A stretch of 64,000 nt of DNA from Microbacterium sp. Leaf159 (GCF_001423615.1 NZ_LMOU01000001.1:2189954-2253953), one strand, 5' to 3'. Counted from the stretch's first letter, positions 1 through 9,353 are shown. Numbers and translations: made by a program. The notes: a model not told the origin generated them from the letters alone.

Positions 1-104
1 GATTCGAAACCGGGTGGGAGATTTCTTCGGCGGATGTGTCGATCGACCTGATACTCGATCGTCATCCCTCTGTACGCTGACCGTCGAACAGTGAGGAAGA
101 GACC

Positions 105-482
105 ATGCGCTACACACTGCTGTTGCACTACGAAGAGCTCGACGCCGAGACTCTGGGCGCCGACGCGCTCGCAGAAGGACAGGCCGCATTCGCGAGCTAC
201 GCCGCCACCCTGCAGTCGGCGGGGGTGCTGATCTCCGCCGAGGTCCTGCAGCCGTCGACCGTGAGCACCACGGTGCGGGTGCGCGACGGAGAACTGCAGG
301 TGCAGGACGGCCCGTTCGCCGACACCAAGGAGCAGCTCGGTGGGACGGTCGTGATCGACGTCGCCGATCTCGACGCGGCGATCGGGTTCGCCCGACAGGC
401 GCCTCCCGCATTCTGGGGCACGGTCGAGGTGCGGCCCGGCGCCGTCTTCACCGTCGACGGCGTCTGGATGCCGAACCGATGA
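105..482 (+). CDS. DGPF/YCII-family protein
   Basis: This 125-residue protein has the small alpha/beta fold of the YCII/DGPF family, with the diagnostic DGPF motif at residues 68-71. No enzymatic activity is established for this subgroup. A good ribosome-binding site (GAGGAAGAG) sits just before the ATG. The stop codon overlaps the ATG of the next gene, an ECF sigma factor, in an ATGA arrangement. DGPF proteins are the standard genomic partners of ECF42-type sigma factors, which fits this pairing and suggests a joint regulatory role. The identity is clear from the motif and context; the biochemical function is unknown. Confidence 0.93.
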   Translation: MRYTLLLHYEELDAETLGADALAEGQAAFASYAATLQSAGVLISAEVLQPSTVSTTVRVRDGELQVQDGPFADTKEQLGGTVVIDVADLDAAIGFARQAPPAFWGTVEVRPGAVFTVDGVWMPNR

Positions 483-1666
483 TCCCCGAGGAGGTCCGGG
501 CCGCCGCCGAGAGCGCGGCGCGGACCTCCTATGGCCGGCTCGTCGCGCTGCTCGCTGCCCGCTCGGGTGACCTCGCACTCGCGGAGGACTCCCTGTCGGG
601 AGCGTTCGAAGAGGCATTGCGACGCTGGCCGGATGCCGGCGTGCCCGACAACCCGGAAGGGTGGCTGTTGACCGTGGCCAGGAACAGACTGCGCGACGTG
701 TGGAAGTCGGCTGCGGCGAAAGCATCCGCTCCTCTCGACGAGGAGAGTGCCCGCGACGATCCGTTCGCCGAGCACGATCCGCTGGCGATCGGCGACAAGC
801 GGCTCGAGCTGCTGTTCGTGTGCGCGCATCCGGCGATCGATCCGGCGATGCGCGCTCCGCTGATGCTGCAGGCCGTGCTCGGCTTCGACTCGGCCGACAT
901 CGCCCGCGCGTTCGCGGTGCCGCCCGCCGCGATGGCGCAGCGGCTGGTGCGGGCGAAGAGGCGCATCAAAGACGCCCGCATCCCGTTCGCTGTTCCCGAT
1001 CGGCGAGCGATGCCCGAGCGGCTGCCCGCGGTGCTCGAAGCCGTATACGGGTGCGCCGCGCTGGCGTGGAGAGGAGACAGCGATTCGCTCGCGGGCGAGG
1101 CGCAGTATCTCGCCGCGACCCTCGCCGGACTGCTCGAGGACGAGCCCGAGGCGTGGGGTCTCGCGGCTCTCACGACGCTGACGCTGGCGCGGCGATCGCC
1201 GGAGTTCGTGCCGCTGGACGAGCAGGATCCCGGGTCGTGGGATGCCGCACTGATCGCCGAGGGCGAGGCGTATCTGCGGCGAGCGCAGCCTGCGGACGCG
1301 CCGGGGAGGTTCCAGCTGGAGGCGGCGATCCAGGCGGTGCACTGCGACCGTCGCCGAACGGGCCGCACCGATTGGGAGGCGCTGCGGATGCTGTACTCGG
1401 CGCTGCTCGCGGTCGCGCCGACTCTCGGAGCCCGGGTGGCGGCCGCCGTGGTGACGGCGCGCATCGAGGGGCCCGAGTCGGGACTCGACGCGCTTCCGCC
1501 CGATGCCGAGGGGTTCCAGCCCTACTGGGCGGCGAGAGCGGAGCTGCTCGCAGAGGCGGGCCGAGATGCGAGGGATGCGTACGCGAGGGCGATCGCACTC
1601 GCCGACGATCAGGATGTCGCGGCGTTCCTACGTTCTCGCGCAGAGGCGCACGAACGCGGCCACTGA
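479..1666 (+). CDS. ECF42-like RNA polymerase sigma factor with C-terminal extension
   Basis: The 395-residue protein has an N-terminal sigma-70 region 2 (about residues 10-75, with a PEGWLLTVARNRLRD helix) and a region 4 helix-turn-helix (about 110-165). A long helical C-terminal half of about 220 residues follows, typical of the DUF6596/TPR-type extension of ECF42 factors. It starts inside the stop of the upstream DGPF gene, so the two are probably translationally coupled. No anti-sigma factor is visible nearby. In ECF42 proteins the C-terminal domain is reported to be needed for activity. The target promoters cannot be deduced from this window. Confidence 0.93.
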   Translation: MIPEEVRAAAESAARTSYGRLVALLAARSGDLALAEDSLSGAFEEALRRWPDAGVPDNPEGWLLTVARNRLRDVWKSAAAKASAPLDEESARDDPFAEHDPLAIGDKRLELLFVCAHPAIDPAMRAPLMLQAVLGFDSADIARAFAVPPAAMAQRLVRAKRRIKDARIPFAVPDRRAMPERLPAVLEAVYGCAALAWRGDSDSLAGEAQYLAATLAGLLEDEPEAWGLAALTTLTLARRSPEFVPLDEQDPGSWDAALIAEGEAYLRRAQPADAPGRFQLEAAIQAVHCDRRRTGRTDWEALRMLYSALLAVAPTLGARVAAAVVTARIEGPESGLDALPPDAEGFQPYWAARAELLAEAGRDARDAYARAIALADDQDVAAFLRSRAEAHERGH

Positions 1667-1739
1667 CTCTCCCTGCATGCATTCGCGCCTGAGCGCAAGC
1701 CCCGTGCACCGCATAGCTCTCAGTGTTTGACTGCCGTCG

Positions 1740-3326
1740 ATGTCGAATTCGTCTGCCGTTCCGCCCGCGTCCACTTCGATCCGAGTGAGCGTGGTCGTCC
1801 CCGTGTTCAAGCCGGGTGCGGCGTTCGACGAACTCATCGCCTCGTTCGACGCCCAGACGCTCGATCACTCGCGGTTCGAGGTGCTGCTGTGCGACGACGG
1901 ATCGGGCAAGGAGACCGCAGCGCGGCTGGTCGAGGTCGCCCGCGATCGGGACTACCTGCACGTGGCGTTCCTGCCGCATTCCGGATGGCCGGGAACGCCT
2001 CGCAACCACGGCATCGATGAGGCGCGAGGGACCTACATCCAGTTCGTCGACCAGGATGACTGGCTGTACCCCGGTGCGCTCGAGGCGCTGTGCGACTACG
2101 CCGACCAGCATGCATCCGACGTCATCGTGGGCAAGGAGGTCGGGATCGGGCGCCCGCTGCCGAGCCGGATCTTCCGTCGCGATGTGCCCCGGGCGAAGCT
2201 CGGCGAGGATCCGCTGCTCGAGATGCTCACGCCGCACAAGATGTTCCGCACCTCGTTCCTGCGCGAGAATCGCATCCGCTTCCCCGAGGGCAAGGTGCGC
2301 CTCGAGGATCATCTGTTCGTCATGCGCGCGTACTTCGAGGCGTCGACGATCTCGATCCTCGCGAGCCAGCCCTGCTACGCGTGGGTGAAGCACGCGGGCA
2401 GTGCGAGCTCGTCGCGGATCGATCCGGAGTCGTACTTCCCGCATCTCGAGGCCGTGCTCGACCTGGTCGAGCGGTACACGGAACCCGGGAGACTGCGCGA
2501 TCGGCTGCTGCGGCACTGGTTCCGCGGCAAGATCCTGAAGCGGCTGACGGGTAAGAAGTTCCTCGCGTACCCCGACGAGTACCGCGAGCGGCTGCTCGAT
2601 GTGGTCGGCCCGCTCGCGCAGCGCCGCTTCGGACCGGGAGTCGACGGAGGCCTGTCGTTCCCGAATCGGATCAGGGCCGCGCTGCTGCGGGCCGACCGCC
2701 GTGCGGATCTCGTGACGTTCGCGCGGTTCGAGGTCGAGACGACCTGCCGCGCCGTCGTGACGTCGGCACGCTGGTCTCGGGGCGGAGGGCTGTATCTGAC
2801 GGTCGCCGTGTCGATCACCCGCGATGGACAGGATGCTCTCGTCGTCGAGCCCGGCACCGGTGTGCTGACATCGCTTCCCGTGGCGATGGACGGCCTGCCG
2901 ACCGGCCTGCTCGAAGCCGGCCGCGAACTGCAGAACGACCGGGTCGAGCTGGTGCTGCGCGACAAGGCCGCGGGAGTCGAGCGCCGCGTAGCGCGCGTGA
3001 AGCCTCGGAATCTCGGCTCGATCGCTCTCGCGATCGATCCGCTGAAGGTCTTCGGTCCCGATGACGAGTCGCGCGGCGCGAGGCTGTTCGTGACCGTCCG
3101 GAGGGCCGGATGGACGTTCGACGTTCCCCTCACGGCGGATGCGGCGACGCTCGCCGCCGCCGGACACTCCCCGCTGCTCGCCGGGCGCACCTGCACTCCG
3201 GTCGCGGGCCGCGGCGGCGCGGTCGAGCTGCGGCGGCAGTGGCCCGGCGGACGGTTGAAGGATCTCGCCGGGCGCGCGGTGCGTCGGGTGCGGGGTGGTT
3301 CGCGGAGCGCCTCGCGCACGAAGTGA
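1740..3326 (+). CDS. family 2 glycosyltransferase
   Basis: This is a 528-residue protein with a GT-A catalytic domain in about residues 15-250. The nucleotide-binding strand VSVVVPVF is followed by DDGS at 52-55 and a metal-binding FVDQDDW motif around 103-108. No membrane segments are evident. The C-terminal 220 residues look like a separate beta-rich domain with no family I recognise. It probably transfers a sugar from a nucleotide-sugar donor onto a cell-envelope glycan, but donor and acceptor cannot be read from sequence. The ATG has no strong ribosome-binding site. It stands alone between the sigma factor and the convergent map gene. Confidence 0.85.
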   Translation: MSNSSAVPPASTSIRVSVVVPVFKPGAAFDELIASFDAQTLDHSRFEVLLCDDGSGKETAARLVEVARDRDYLHVAFLPHSGWPGTPRNHGIDEARGTYIQFVDQDDWLYPGALEALCDYADQHASDVIVGKEVGIGRPLPSRIFRRDVPRAKLGEDPLLEMLTPHKMFRTSFLRENRIRFPEGKVRLEDHLFVMRAYFEASTISILASQPCYAWVKHAGSASSSRIDPESYFPHLEAVLDLVERYTEPGRLRDRLLRHWFRGKILKRLTGKKFLAYPDEYRERLLDVVGPLAQRRFGPGVDGGLSFPNRIRAALLRADRRADLVTFARFEVETTCRAVVTSARWSRGGGLYLTVAVSITRDGQDALVVEPGTGVLTSLPVAMDGLPTGLLEAGRELQNDRVELVLRDKAAGVERRVARVKPRNLGSIALAIDPLKVFGPDDESRGARLFVTVRRAGWTFDVPLTADAATLAAAGHSPLLAGRTCTPVAGRGGAVELRRQWPGGRLKDLAGRAVRRVRGGSRSASRTK

Positions 3327-3368
3327 GCCTGCGATTCTCGGCGGTCGCGGGCGTGTGCCGGCTCGTCG

Positions 3369-4139
3369 TCAGCGCGGGAGCGTGAGGATCTCTGCTCCGT
3401 CTTCCGTGATCGCGATCGTGTGCTCGGTGTGGGCGGTGCGGCAGCCGGTCGCGCTGCGCAGAGTCCAGCCGTCGGCGTCGGTGATCAGCTCGTCGGTGTC
3501 GGCCATGACCCACGGTTCGAGGGCGAGCAGCAGGCCGGGGCGCAGCTTGTAGCCACGACCGGGGCGTCCGTCGTTCGCGACGTGCGGATCCTGGTGCATG
3601 GTCGAGCCGATGCCGTGACCGCCGAACTCGAGGTTGATCGGGTATCCGGCGGCGGTCAGCACCGTGCCGATCGCGTGCGAGAGGTCGCCGATGCGAGCGC
3701 CAGGACGGGCGACGGCGATGGCCGCGGCGAGCGCGCGTTCGGTCGCGTCGATCATCGCGAGATCCTCCGGCGCCCGGGTGGTTCCGACCACGAAGCTGAT
3801 GGCGGCGTCGGCCGAGATCCCCCGCAGCGTGACGGCGAGGTCGAGTGTGAGCAGGTCGCCGTCGGCGAGGGCGTAGTCGTGCGGCATCCCGTGCAGCACC
3901 GCGTCGTTCACGGCGGTGCAGACGTAGTGACCGAAGGGTCCACGGCCGAACGACGGGGCGTAGTCGACGTAGCAGGACTCGGCTCCGGCATCCTCGATCA
4001 TCTGCTTCGTCCAGCGGTCGAGGTCGAGCAGGTTCACGCCGACCTTCGTGCGCTCCTTCAGAGACTGCAGGATGCTGCCGACGAGCGCGCCGGCATCCCT
4101 CGCCCTGGCCAGTTCGTCGCTGGTGAGGATCTCGATCAT
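3369..4139 (-). CDS. map: type I methionine aminopeptidase
   Basis: The 256-residue enzyme removes the initiator methionine from nascent proteins in the cytoplasm. The full dinuclear metal site of the pita-bread fold is visible: D100, D111, H175 (in GGHGIGS), E208 (ALEPW) and E239 (HTEHT), with the substrate-binding H83 in HGMP. Length is normal for the family. It is transcribed away from an XRE regulator, with a 14-bp direct repeat in the shared promoter region. Actinobacteria usually carry another map copy in a ribosomal-protein operon, so this may be an accessory paralogue. Confidence 0.95.
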   Translation of the reverse strand: MIEILTSDELARARDAGALVGSILQSLKERTKVGVNLLDLDRWTKQMIEDAGAESCYVDYAPSFGRGPFGHYVCTAVNDAVLHGMPHDYALADGDLLTLDLAVTLRGISADAAISFVVGTTRAPEDLAMIDATERALAAAIAVARPGARIGDLSHAIGTVLTAAGYPINLEFGGHGIGSTMHQDPHVANDGRPGRGYKLRPGLLLALEPWVMADTDELITDADGWTLRSATGCRTAHTEHTIAITEDGAEILTLPR

Positions 4140-4175
4140 GGTGCTCTCCGCATCCGGCTCCGCGCCGTTCCAATA

Positions 4176-4205
4176 ACTATCCCGGTAATACTATCCCGGT
4201 ATTAG
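4176..4205. promoter_or_regulatory. tandem operator-like repeat between map and XRE gene
   Basis: The 11-mer CTATCCCGGTA occurs at 4177-4187 and again at 4191-4201, a 14-bp period. The second copy also forms an inverted pair TAATAC/GTATTA. The block is AT-rich against its surroundings and sits between divergent starts. The second copy lies within 15 bases of the XRE ATG, which would suit autorepression by that protein. This is inference from position and symmetry. Confidence 0.55.
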
Positions 4206-4214
4206 AATCGGCAC

Positions 4215-4496
4215 ATGATGGTTCGGATGCCGCTCACCCCCGCCGAGGTCGAACGAGGCGAGCGTCTCGGCGCGCTGCTGCGGCGGGCACGTGGCGAGCG
4301 GTCGATGCTGAGCGTCGCACTCGACGCCGGGGTCTCGCCCGAAACTCTGCGCAAGATCGAGTCGGGTCGCGTGGCGACTCCCGCGTTCTCGACGATCGCG
4401 GCGATCGCGGGCGTGCTGCACATCTCGCTCGACTCCGTGTGGGCAGAGATCGAGCCGCCGGTGCGCACGATCGGACGAGTGCAGGTCGCGTCCTGA
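4215..4496 (+). CDS. XRE-family helix-turn-helix regulator
   Basis: A 93-residue DNA-binding protein whose helix-turn-helix covers about residues 17-72 (SVALDAGVSPETLRKIESG). There is no effector domain, so it is probably a simple repressor. The start lies only about 14 bases from the operator-like repeat and lacks a clear ribosome-binding site, so it may be translated from a leaderless or very short mRNA. An SDR gene begins one base after its stop, indicating co-transcription. Divergence from map suggests it controls both directions. Confidence 0.88.
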   Translation: MMVRMPLTPAEVERGERLGALLRRARGERSMLSVALDAGVSPETLRKIESGRVATPAFSTIAAIAGVLHISLDSVWAEIEPPVRTIGRVQVAS

Positions 4497-4497
4497 G

Positions 4498-5256
4498 ATG
4501 GCGCATGCACTGATCACGGGCAGTTCGCGCGGCATCGGTCGCGCCGTCGCGCAGGCATTCGCCCGCAGAGGCGATCGGGTCGTCGTGCACTACGGCCGCG
4601 ATCGCGCCGCAGCCGAAGAGACGCTCGCCTCGCTCGAGGGCTCGGGACATGTTCTCGTGGGCGGCGACCTCGGCGATCCGGCCGAGGCGCAGCGGGTGGT
4701 CGACGAAGCCATCGCCGCCCTGGGCTCGCTCGACATCCTGGTGAACAACGCGGCCGTCGCGCCGAGCGCCGCGAACGAGCATCGCGTCGATTCGACGTCG
4801 TTCGCCGAGTGGCAGGCCGCGTGGTCGGCGATGGTCTCGGTGAACCTGCTCGGAGCGTCGAACGTGACGATGCTGGTGGCGCAGCACATGATCGAGCGCG
4901 GCGCCGGTGGAGCGATCGTCAACGTCGGCTCGCGCGGTGCGTTCCGCGGCGAGGCCGATCACCCCGCGTATGCCGCGACGAAGGCGGGACTGCAGGCGTT
5001 CGGCCAGTCGATGGCGTTGGTGCTCGCCCCTCACGGCATCTCGGTCACGTCGGTCGCACCGGGAATGGTCGCGACCGAGCGCCAGTCGGCGAAGCTCGAG
5101 GGAGAGCAGGGCGACAGCATCCGCGGGCAGAGCCCGTTCGGTCGCGTGGGCACTCCCGAAGAGGTGGCGGATGCCGTCGCCTACCTCACCTCGCCCACCG
5201 CCGTGTGGGCGTCGGGCACGGTGCTCGACCTCAACGGGGCGTCGTACTTCCGCTGA
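4498..5256 (+). CDS. SDR-family NAD(P)-dependent oxidoreductase
   Basis: The 252-residue classical short-chain dehydrogenase has the cofactor motif GSSRGIG at 8-14, the NNAA motif, catalytic S145, and Y158-x3-K162. It resembles 3-oxoacyl-ACP reductase/FabG-like enzymes, but the substrate is not predictable. It begins one base after the XRE regulator stop, so both belong to one transcript. The C-terminus (GTVLDLNGASYFR) is intact and matches the usual family ending. Confidence 0.93.
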   Translation: MAHALITGSSRGIGRAVAQAFARRGDRVVVHYGRDRAAAEETLASLEGSGHVLVGGDLGDPAEAQRVVDEAIAALGSLDILVNNAAVAPSAANEHRVDSTSFAEWQAAWSAMVSVNLLGASNVTMLVAQHMIERGAGGAIVNVGSRGAFRGEADHPAYAATKAGLQAFGQSMALVLAPHGISVTSVAPGMVATERQSAKLEGEQGDSIRGQSPFGRVGTPEEVADAVAYLTSPTAVWASGTVLDLNGASYFR

Positions 5257-5527
5257 GCTGTTCGCCGGAGCACCCCTCCTGGGAGAGTCGTCTCGCGACG
5301 TTTCGACTCAGTCGACTTCGTCGTCTTCGCTCAACGACCGGAACCCGACCCCGCTCGTTGAGTGAGGCCCGCGAAGCGGCCCGAGGCGAAACGCTCCGCG
5401 CCCCGCGCATACACCCGGGAGGAGATCTACCCTTCGGGAGGAGGATTCCCGAGAATTCCTCCTCCCCAGGCGCAGTTCTCCTCCCGGGTGGCGAGCGCGC
5501 TCCGACCCCCGTGCGTACCTTCGCGAC
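5257..5527. repeat. intergenic repeat block with nested inverted repeats
   Basis: There is no credible gene here. The first part (about 5290-5400) carries the dispersed word CGCTCAACGACCG (5328-5340), mirrored by CTCGTTGAG further on. This word recurs at 36.8 and 39.6 kb. The second part has 13-bp perfect arms, ACCCGGGAGGAGA at 5413-5425 and its complement at 5477-5489. They enclose a second near-perfect hairpin (GGGAGGAGGATT at 5436-5447 with 5454-5466). It lies between two convergent genes, so it could act as a bidirectional terminator. Confidence 0.6.
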
Positions 5528-5833
5528 CTAGCCCCGCAGCACCGAGTCCAACAGCCCGGGGAACAGCGAGTCGAGATCGTCGCGGCGGAGCGTCAGCATC
5601 CGTCGTCGCCCGTTGGGCTCGTTGCGGATGACACCCGCTTCGCGCAGCACCTTCATGAAGTGCGACTTGGTCGACTTGGGGAGGTTCGGGTCGGTCGCGT
5701 GGCATGCGGCCATGTCGAGCGGACCATCGACGAGCTGCCGAGCGATGGCCAGGCGCTCGGGGTCGCTGAGCGCGAAGAGCACGTCGGTGAGTTGGATCTC
5801 GGAACGATCCGGATGCGGGAGGTCGCCTGGCAT
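5528..5833 (-). CDS. ArsR-type winged-helix regulator
   Basis: About 101 residues with an ArsR-like winged helix: ALSDPERLAIARQL, then a recognition region PKSTKSHFMKVLREAGVI and the wing NEPNGRRRMLTL. There is no obvious metal-binding cysteine cluster, only one Cys in the region AACHAT. The ATG at 5833 abuts an 11-bp inverted-repeat arm and has no ribosome-binding site, which suggests a leaderless transcript. A TTG at 5854 is an alternative start. It is divergent from an MFS exporter and probably represses it. Confidence 0.88.
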   Translation of the reverse strand: MPGDLPHPDRSEIQLTDVLFALSDPERLAIARQLVDGPLDMAACHATDPNLPKSTKSHFMKVLREAGVIRNEPNGRRRMLTLRRDDLDSLFPGLLDSVLRG

Positions 5834-5900
5834 GGTTCGAGAATAGTTGAACAATCGCGGGAAGGCGAGTACGCTCCGATAGTTCGATGATTCTCGAACC
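5834..5900. promoter_or_regulatory. inverted repeat in ArsR/MFS divergent promoter
   Basis: GGTTCGAGAAT at 5834-5844 is perfectly mirrored by ATTCTCGAACC at 5890-5900. Further weaker TTCGA/TGAAC half-sites lie between. The left arm touches the ArsR start codon. This arrangement suits a repressor that closes both promoters. The regulator assignment is inferred from adjacency. Confidence 0.5.
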
Positions 5901-5950
5901 CAACTCGTTCGAGACCTTTCTGACCCGACCCCACACCTGCGGGAGCCTGC

Positions 5951-7168
5951 ATGACCACCACGTCACCGATCGCCACCACCGCGTCGACGGCGCCACCGAT
6001 CCGCCGCCCGCGCTTCGGCTTCGCGCTGGCGATCGTCACGCAGATCGCGATGATGATGGGTGCGAGCGCGCCGTCGCCGTTCTACCCGGTGCTCGCGGCC
6101 GAGATCGGGTTCGACGCGATCGTCATCAGCGCTGTGTTCGCCGTGTACGCGATCGCCCTGCTGCTCGCGCTGCTCACCGCCGGGTCGCTCTCCGACCACG
6201 TCGGACGCCGTCCGGTCGCGATCGGCGGACTCCTCTTACTCGCCGCGAGCATGCTGCTGTTCTGGCATGCCGAAACCGTCGCGACGCTCATGCTCGCGCG
6301 CATCCTGCAGGGCGCCGCGAGTGGCGTGCTGATCGCCGCGCTCTCGGCCGCAGCACTCGACCTGGCTCCCGGAGGACGCTCGAGGGTCGCCGCCCTATGG
6401 AACGCCCTCAGCCCCGGCATCGGCCTCGCTCTCGGCGCGCTGATCTCGGGCATCGCGCTCGACGTGACCGGCGAACCGCTGCTCGACGTGTTCGCACCGC
6501 TGACCGTCGTCTACGTCGTGCTCGCCGCGCTCTTCTTCCTCGCGCCCGAGACCGCACCGCTTCGGCCGGGAGCACTGGCGTCGCTGAGCTTCCGCCTGTC
6601 GGTGCCGGCCGGCATCCGCTCGGACTTCTGGCGGGGCGCGCCCGCGATCATCGCCGGGTGGGCGACCGGTGGACTCTTCCTCTCACTCGGCGCGAACATC
6701 GTCCGCACCGAGCTCGGCGGAGAGGCGCACGTCTGGCAAGGGCTCGCGGTCGCGATGCTCGCGGGAATCGGCGCGATCACCGCGTTCATCTTCCGCAACC
6801 GGATGCCGCGCACCTCTGTGATCTTCGGCACGGCGGCGCTCGCGACGGGAACCGCCCTGTCGCTCTGGGCCCTCTCGGCCGAGTCGCTCCCCTTCTATCT
6901 CGCCGCGACCGCGATCACCGGCATGGGATTCGGCACCGCCTTCTCGGGGGTCGTCGCCTCACTCGCGCCGCGCATCCCCGCGACCGACCGGGCCGACACG
7001 TTCGCCGTGATCTACCTGCTCGCCTACCTCGCGTTCGGAGTTCCCGCCGTGGTGGCCGGGACGCTGGTCGGGGTGTTCGGGCTCGGAACCGTGTGCGTCG
7101 GATACGGGGTCGTGGTCATCGTGCTCGCGCTCGTCGCGCTGGTACTGCGGGTGCGCCGGGCGGAGTAA
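5951..7168 (+). CDS. MFS transporter, probable drug or metabolite exporter
   Basis: The 405-residue protein has about twelve hydrophobic segments and the MFS motif A (SLSDHVGRRPV) at about residues 79-89 between helices 2 and 3. The N-terminus before helix 1 is short and cytoplasmic. It resembles DHA1-type drug:proton antiporters, but the substrate is unknown. GGGAG precedes the ATG at suitable distance. It is divergent from an ArsR-type regulator, a typical arrangement for inducible export. It converges on panB with a 24-base gap. Confidence 0.9.
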   Translation: MTTTSPIATTASTAPPIRRPRFGFALAIVTQIAMMMGASAPSPFYPVLAAEIGFDAIVISAVFAVYAIALLLALLTAGSLSDHVGRRPVAIGGLLLLAASMLLFWHAETVATLMLARILQGAASGVLIAALSAAALDLAPGGRSRVAALWNALSPGIGLALGALISGIALDVTGEPLLDVFAPLTVVYVVLAALFFLAPETAPLRPGALASLSFRLSVPAGIRSDFWRGAPAIIAGWATGGLFLSLGANIVRTELGGEAHVWQGLAVAMLAGIGAITAFIFRNRMPRTSVIFGTAALATGTALSLWALSAESLPFYLAATAITGMGFGTAFSGVVASLAPRIPATDRADTFAVIYLLAYLAFGVPAVVAGTLVGVFGLGTVCVGYGVVVIVLALVALVLRVRRAE

Positions 7169-7192
7169 GCGAATGCCAGATGCCGTGGCGAC

Positions 7193-8062
7193 CTACCGCT
7201 CCGCGAGCAGCTCCCGCAGCCGCGCGGCCTCTGCCTCGGGCATCCCGTATCCGTGCTCGGGCGCGGGGTACACACCGTCGCGCACCTCGTCGGCGTACGC
7301 CTGCACCCCGGCGACCGACACTCCCCGCACATCGGCATAGCGCTTGACGAACTTGGCGACGCCGCCGGCGTAGATGCCGAGCAGGTCGTGGAAGACGAGC
7401 ACCTGGCCGTCGGCATCCCCTCCCGCTCCGATGCCGATCAGCGGAATGCGCAGCAGGGGTGCGAGGGCCGCGGTGACCTCCGACGGCACGGCTTCGATGA
7501 CGAGCACCGAGACTCCGGCATCCTGCAGCGCGAGGGCGTCGTCGATCACGGCGAGCGCGGCATCGGCGGTGCGTCCCTGGGCGCGGTATCCGCCGAGGGA
7601 TGTCGCGGTCTGCGGGGTCAGTCCGACGTGTCCGACCACGGGGATGCCGGCGTTCACCAGCGCGCGGGCACGGTCGACCGTCGTGCCGCCGCGCTCGATC
7701 TTGATGAGGTCGACGCCCGCCTCCTTGATGAAGCGCTGCGCGGTCGCGAGGGCGAGCTCGTCCGACGCCTCATACGACCCGAAGGGCAGATCGCCGACGA
7801 GCAGCGGCTTCTCGAGTCCACGGCGCACGGCCTTCGTGAGCATGAGCATCTCGTCGATCGTGACGGGCACGGTGCTGTCATAGCCGAGCACGGTCATCGC
7901 GGCCGAGTCGCCGACGAGCACCATATCGACGCCGGCCTCCTCGACGATCTGCGCGCTCGGGAAGTCATACGCGGTGACCATGACGATCGGCTCGCCGGAC
8001 TGCTTCTTCGCAGCCAGATCACCCAGGTTCAGGCGCTTGGTCGGGGCGGCGTGGGCGCTCAT
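7193..8062 (-). CDS. panB: 3-methyl-2-oxobutanoate hydroxymethyltransferase
   Basis: This 289-residue enzyme transfers a hydroxymethyl group from methylene-tetrahydrofolate to 2-oxoisovalerate, giving ketopantoate, the first committed step to pantothenate. Metal-binding D52 (VGDS) and D91 (VGDLPFGSY) and the catalytic lysine region (IKIERGG) are present. The start overlaps the panD stop in an ATGA junction. It is the last gene of the DUF2520-panC-panD-panB operon. Length is slightly above the Escherichia enzyme. Confidence 0.96.
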   Translation of the reverse strand: MSAHAAPTKRLNLGDLAAKKQSGEPIVMVTAYDFPSAQIVEEAGVDMVLVGDSAAMTVLGYDSTVPVTIDEMLMLTKAVRRGLEKPLLVGDLPFGSYEASDELALATAQRFIKEAGVDLIKIERGGTTVDRARALVNAGIPVVGHVGLTPQTATSLGGYRAQGRTADAALAVIDDALALQDAGVSVLVIEAVPSEVTAALAPLLRIPLIGIGAGGDADGQVLVFHDLLGIYAGGVAKFVKRYADVRGVSVAGVQAYADEVRDGVYPAPEHGYGMPEAEAARLRELLAER

Positions 8063-8445
8063 GCGGTCTCCACCAGTTCTCCGACGGCGTCGTCGACGCG
8101 GACGATCGCGTTCGACCGATCGACGTGCACGACGACGGGTTCGTAGTCGACGAGATCCTCGGGCGAGTAGTCAGCGTAGGAGATGACGATGATCGTGTCG
8201 CCGGTGTGCACGAGGCGGGCGGCGGCGCCGTTGACCTGGATGATGCCAGACCCGCGTTCGCCGATCAGCGTGTACGTCTCGAAGCGGGCGCCGTTGTCGA
8301 CGTCGACGACGTGCACCTGCTCGTGCGGCAGGATGTCGGCGGCCTCGAGCAGGTCGGGATCGACGGTGATCGAGCCGACGTAGTGCAGATCGCTGCCGGT
8401 GACGGTCGCGCGATGGATCTTCGACTTCAGCATGGTGCGTCGCAT
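8059..8445 (-). CDS. panD: aspartate 1-decarboxylase proenzyme
   Basis: The 128-residue pyruvoyl enzyme makes beta-alanine from aspartate. The N-terminus [12 protein letters not shown] aligns with the canonical start, which supports this start codon. Self-cleavage would occur between G24 and S25 (HYVGS), generating the pyruvoyl group. The start shares one base with the panC stop (TGATG). Co-transcription with panC and panB supplies both halves of pantothenate from one transcript. Confidence 0.96.
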   Translation of the reverse strand: MRRTMLKSKIHRATVTGSDLHYVGSITVDPDLLEAADILPHEQVHVVDVDNGARFETYTLIGERGSGIIQVNGAAARLVHTGDTIIVISYADYSPEDLVDYEPVVVHVDRSNAIVRVDDAVGELVETA

Positions 8446-9353
8446 CAGGCGTCGCCCTTTCCGTCGGTGGTCTTGTGTGTCTCGATGGCCGTGCTGGCCT
8501 GGGTGTTCGGGCCGCTCTCGGCCCCTCTGAGCAGGTGGTTGTCGATCAGTCGGGCGGCGCCCACGCGGGCGGCGACGAGCAGAAGCGCGTCACGGTCGAC
8601 GACCGTCACGGGCTGCAGGGTCTCGGCATCCCGGAGTTCCAGGTACTCGGCATCGACCCCCGCCTCGTCGAGAACAGCCTGAGCAGCAGACAGGATGCTC
8701 TCCCCCGATCGGTGCGCCGCGTCGGCGGCGTCGAGGGCGCGGTTGAGCGCGGTCGCCTGGGCGCGAGCATCGGCGTCGAGGTAGACGTTTCGCGAGCTCA
8801 TGGCGAGTCCGTCGGGTTCGCGCACGATGGGGCAGGCCTCGATGCGCACGTCGAGGTTCAGGTCGCGGACGACGCGGCGGACGACGAGCACCTGCTGCGC
8901 ATCCTTCTGTCCGAAGTAGGCGACGTCGGGCTGCACGATGCCGAACAGCTTGGTGACGACGGTGGCGACGCCGTCGAAGTGGTGGGGTCCGCGGCTCGCG
9001 CCGTCGAGCACCTCGGTGATGCCCGCGACGTGGATGTTCGTGGCGAAGCCGTCGGGATAGATCTCGGCGGGCTCGGGTGCGAACAGGATGTCGACGCCCT
9101 CGGACTCGGCGAGCGCGGCATCGCGGGCCTCGTCGCGTGGGTAGGTGCTGAGGTCTTCGTTCGCGGCGAACTGGGTCGGGTTGACGAAGAGCGAGACGAC
9201 GACGAGGTCGTTCTGCTCGCGCGCGGCGCGCATGAGCGAGAGGTGCCCCTCATGGAAGGCACCCATGGTGGGGACGAGTCCGACGGATCGGCCCGCTGCT
9301 TTGGCCTCACGGACCGCGGCTCGCACCTCGGCGATCGTGCGCAGGGTTCTCAT
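8445..9353 (-). CDS. panC: pantothenate synthetase
   Basis: The 302-residue enzyme joins pantoate and beta-alanine using ATP through a pantoyl-adenylate intermediate. The HIGH-like motif is HEGH at 34-37 ([13 protein letters not shown]), and the second nucleotide-binding signature is AMSSRN. Its start lies inside the end of the DUF2520 gene (4-base overlap), and its stop overlaps the panD start. Length and motif order are normal. Confidence 0.96.
   Translation of the reverse strand: MRTLRTIAEVRAAVREAKAAGRSVGLVPTMGAFHEGHLSLMRAAREQNDLVVVSLFVNPTQFAANEDLSTYPRDEARDAALAESEGVDILFAPEPAEIYPDGFATNIHVAGITEVLDGASRGPHHFDGVATVVTKLFGIVQPDVAYFGQKDAQQVLVVRRVVRDLNLDVRIEACPIVREPDGLAMSSRNVYLDADARAQATALNRALDAADAAHRSGESILSAAQAVLDEAGVDAEYLELRDAETLQPVTVVDRDALLLVAARVGAARLIDNHLLRGAESGPNTQASTAIETHKTTDGKGDA

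Noticed and set aside
1170..3167. Long minus-strand open frame opposite the glycosyltransferase
   Set aside because: It is the antisense of high-GC codons; Arg/Asp/His-rich composition and no domain.
5887..7347. 486-codon plus frame over the MFS gene
   Set aside because: Out-of-frame shadow, Arg-rich, no hydrophobic segments.
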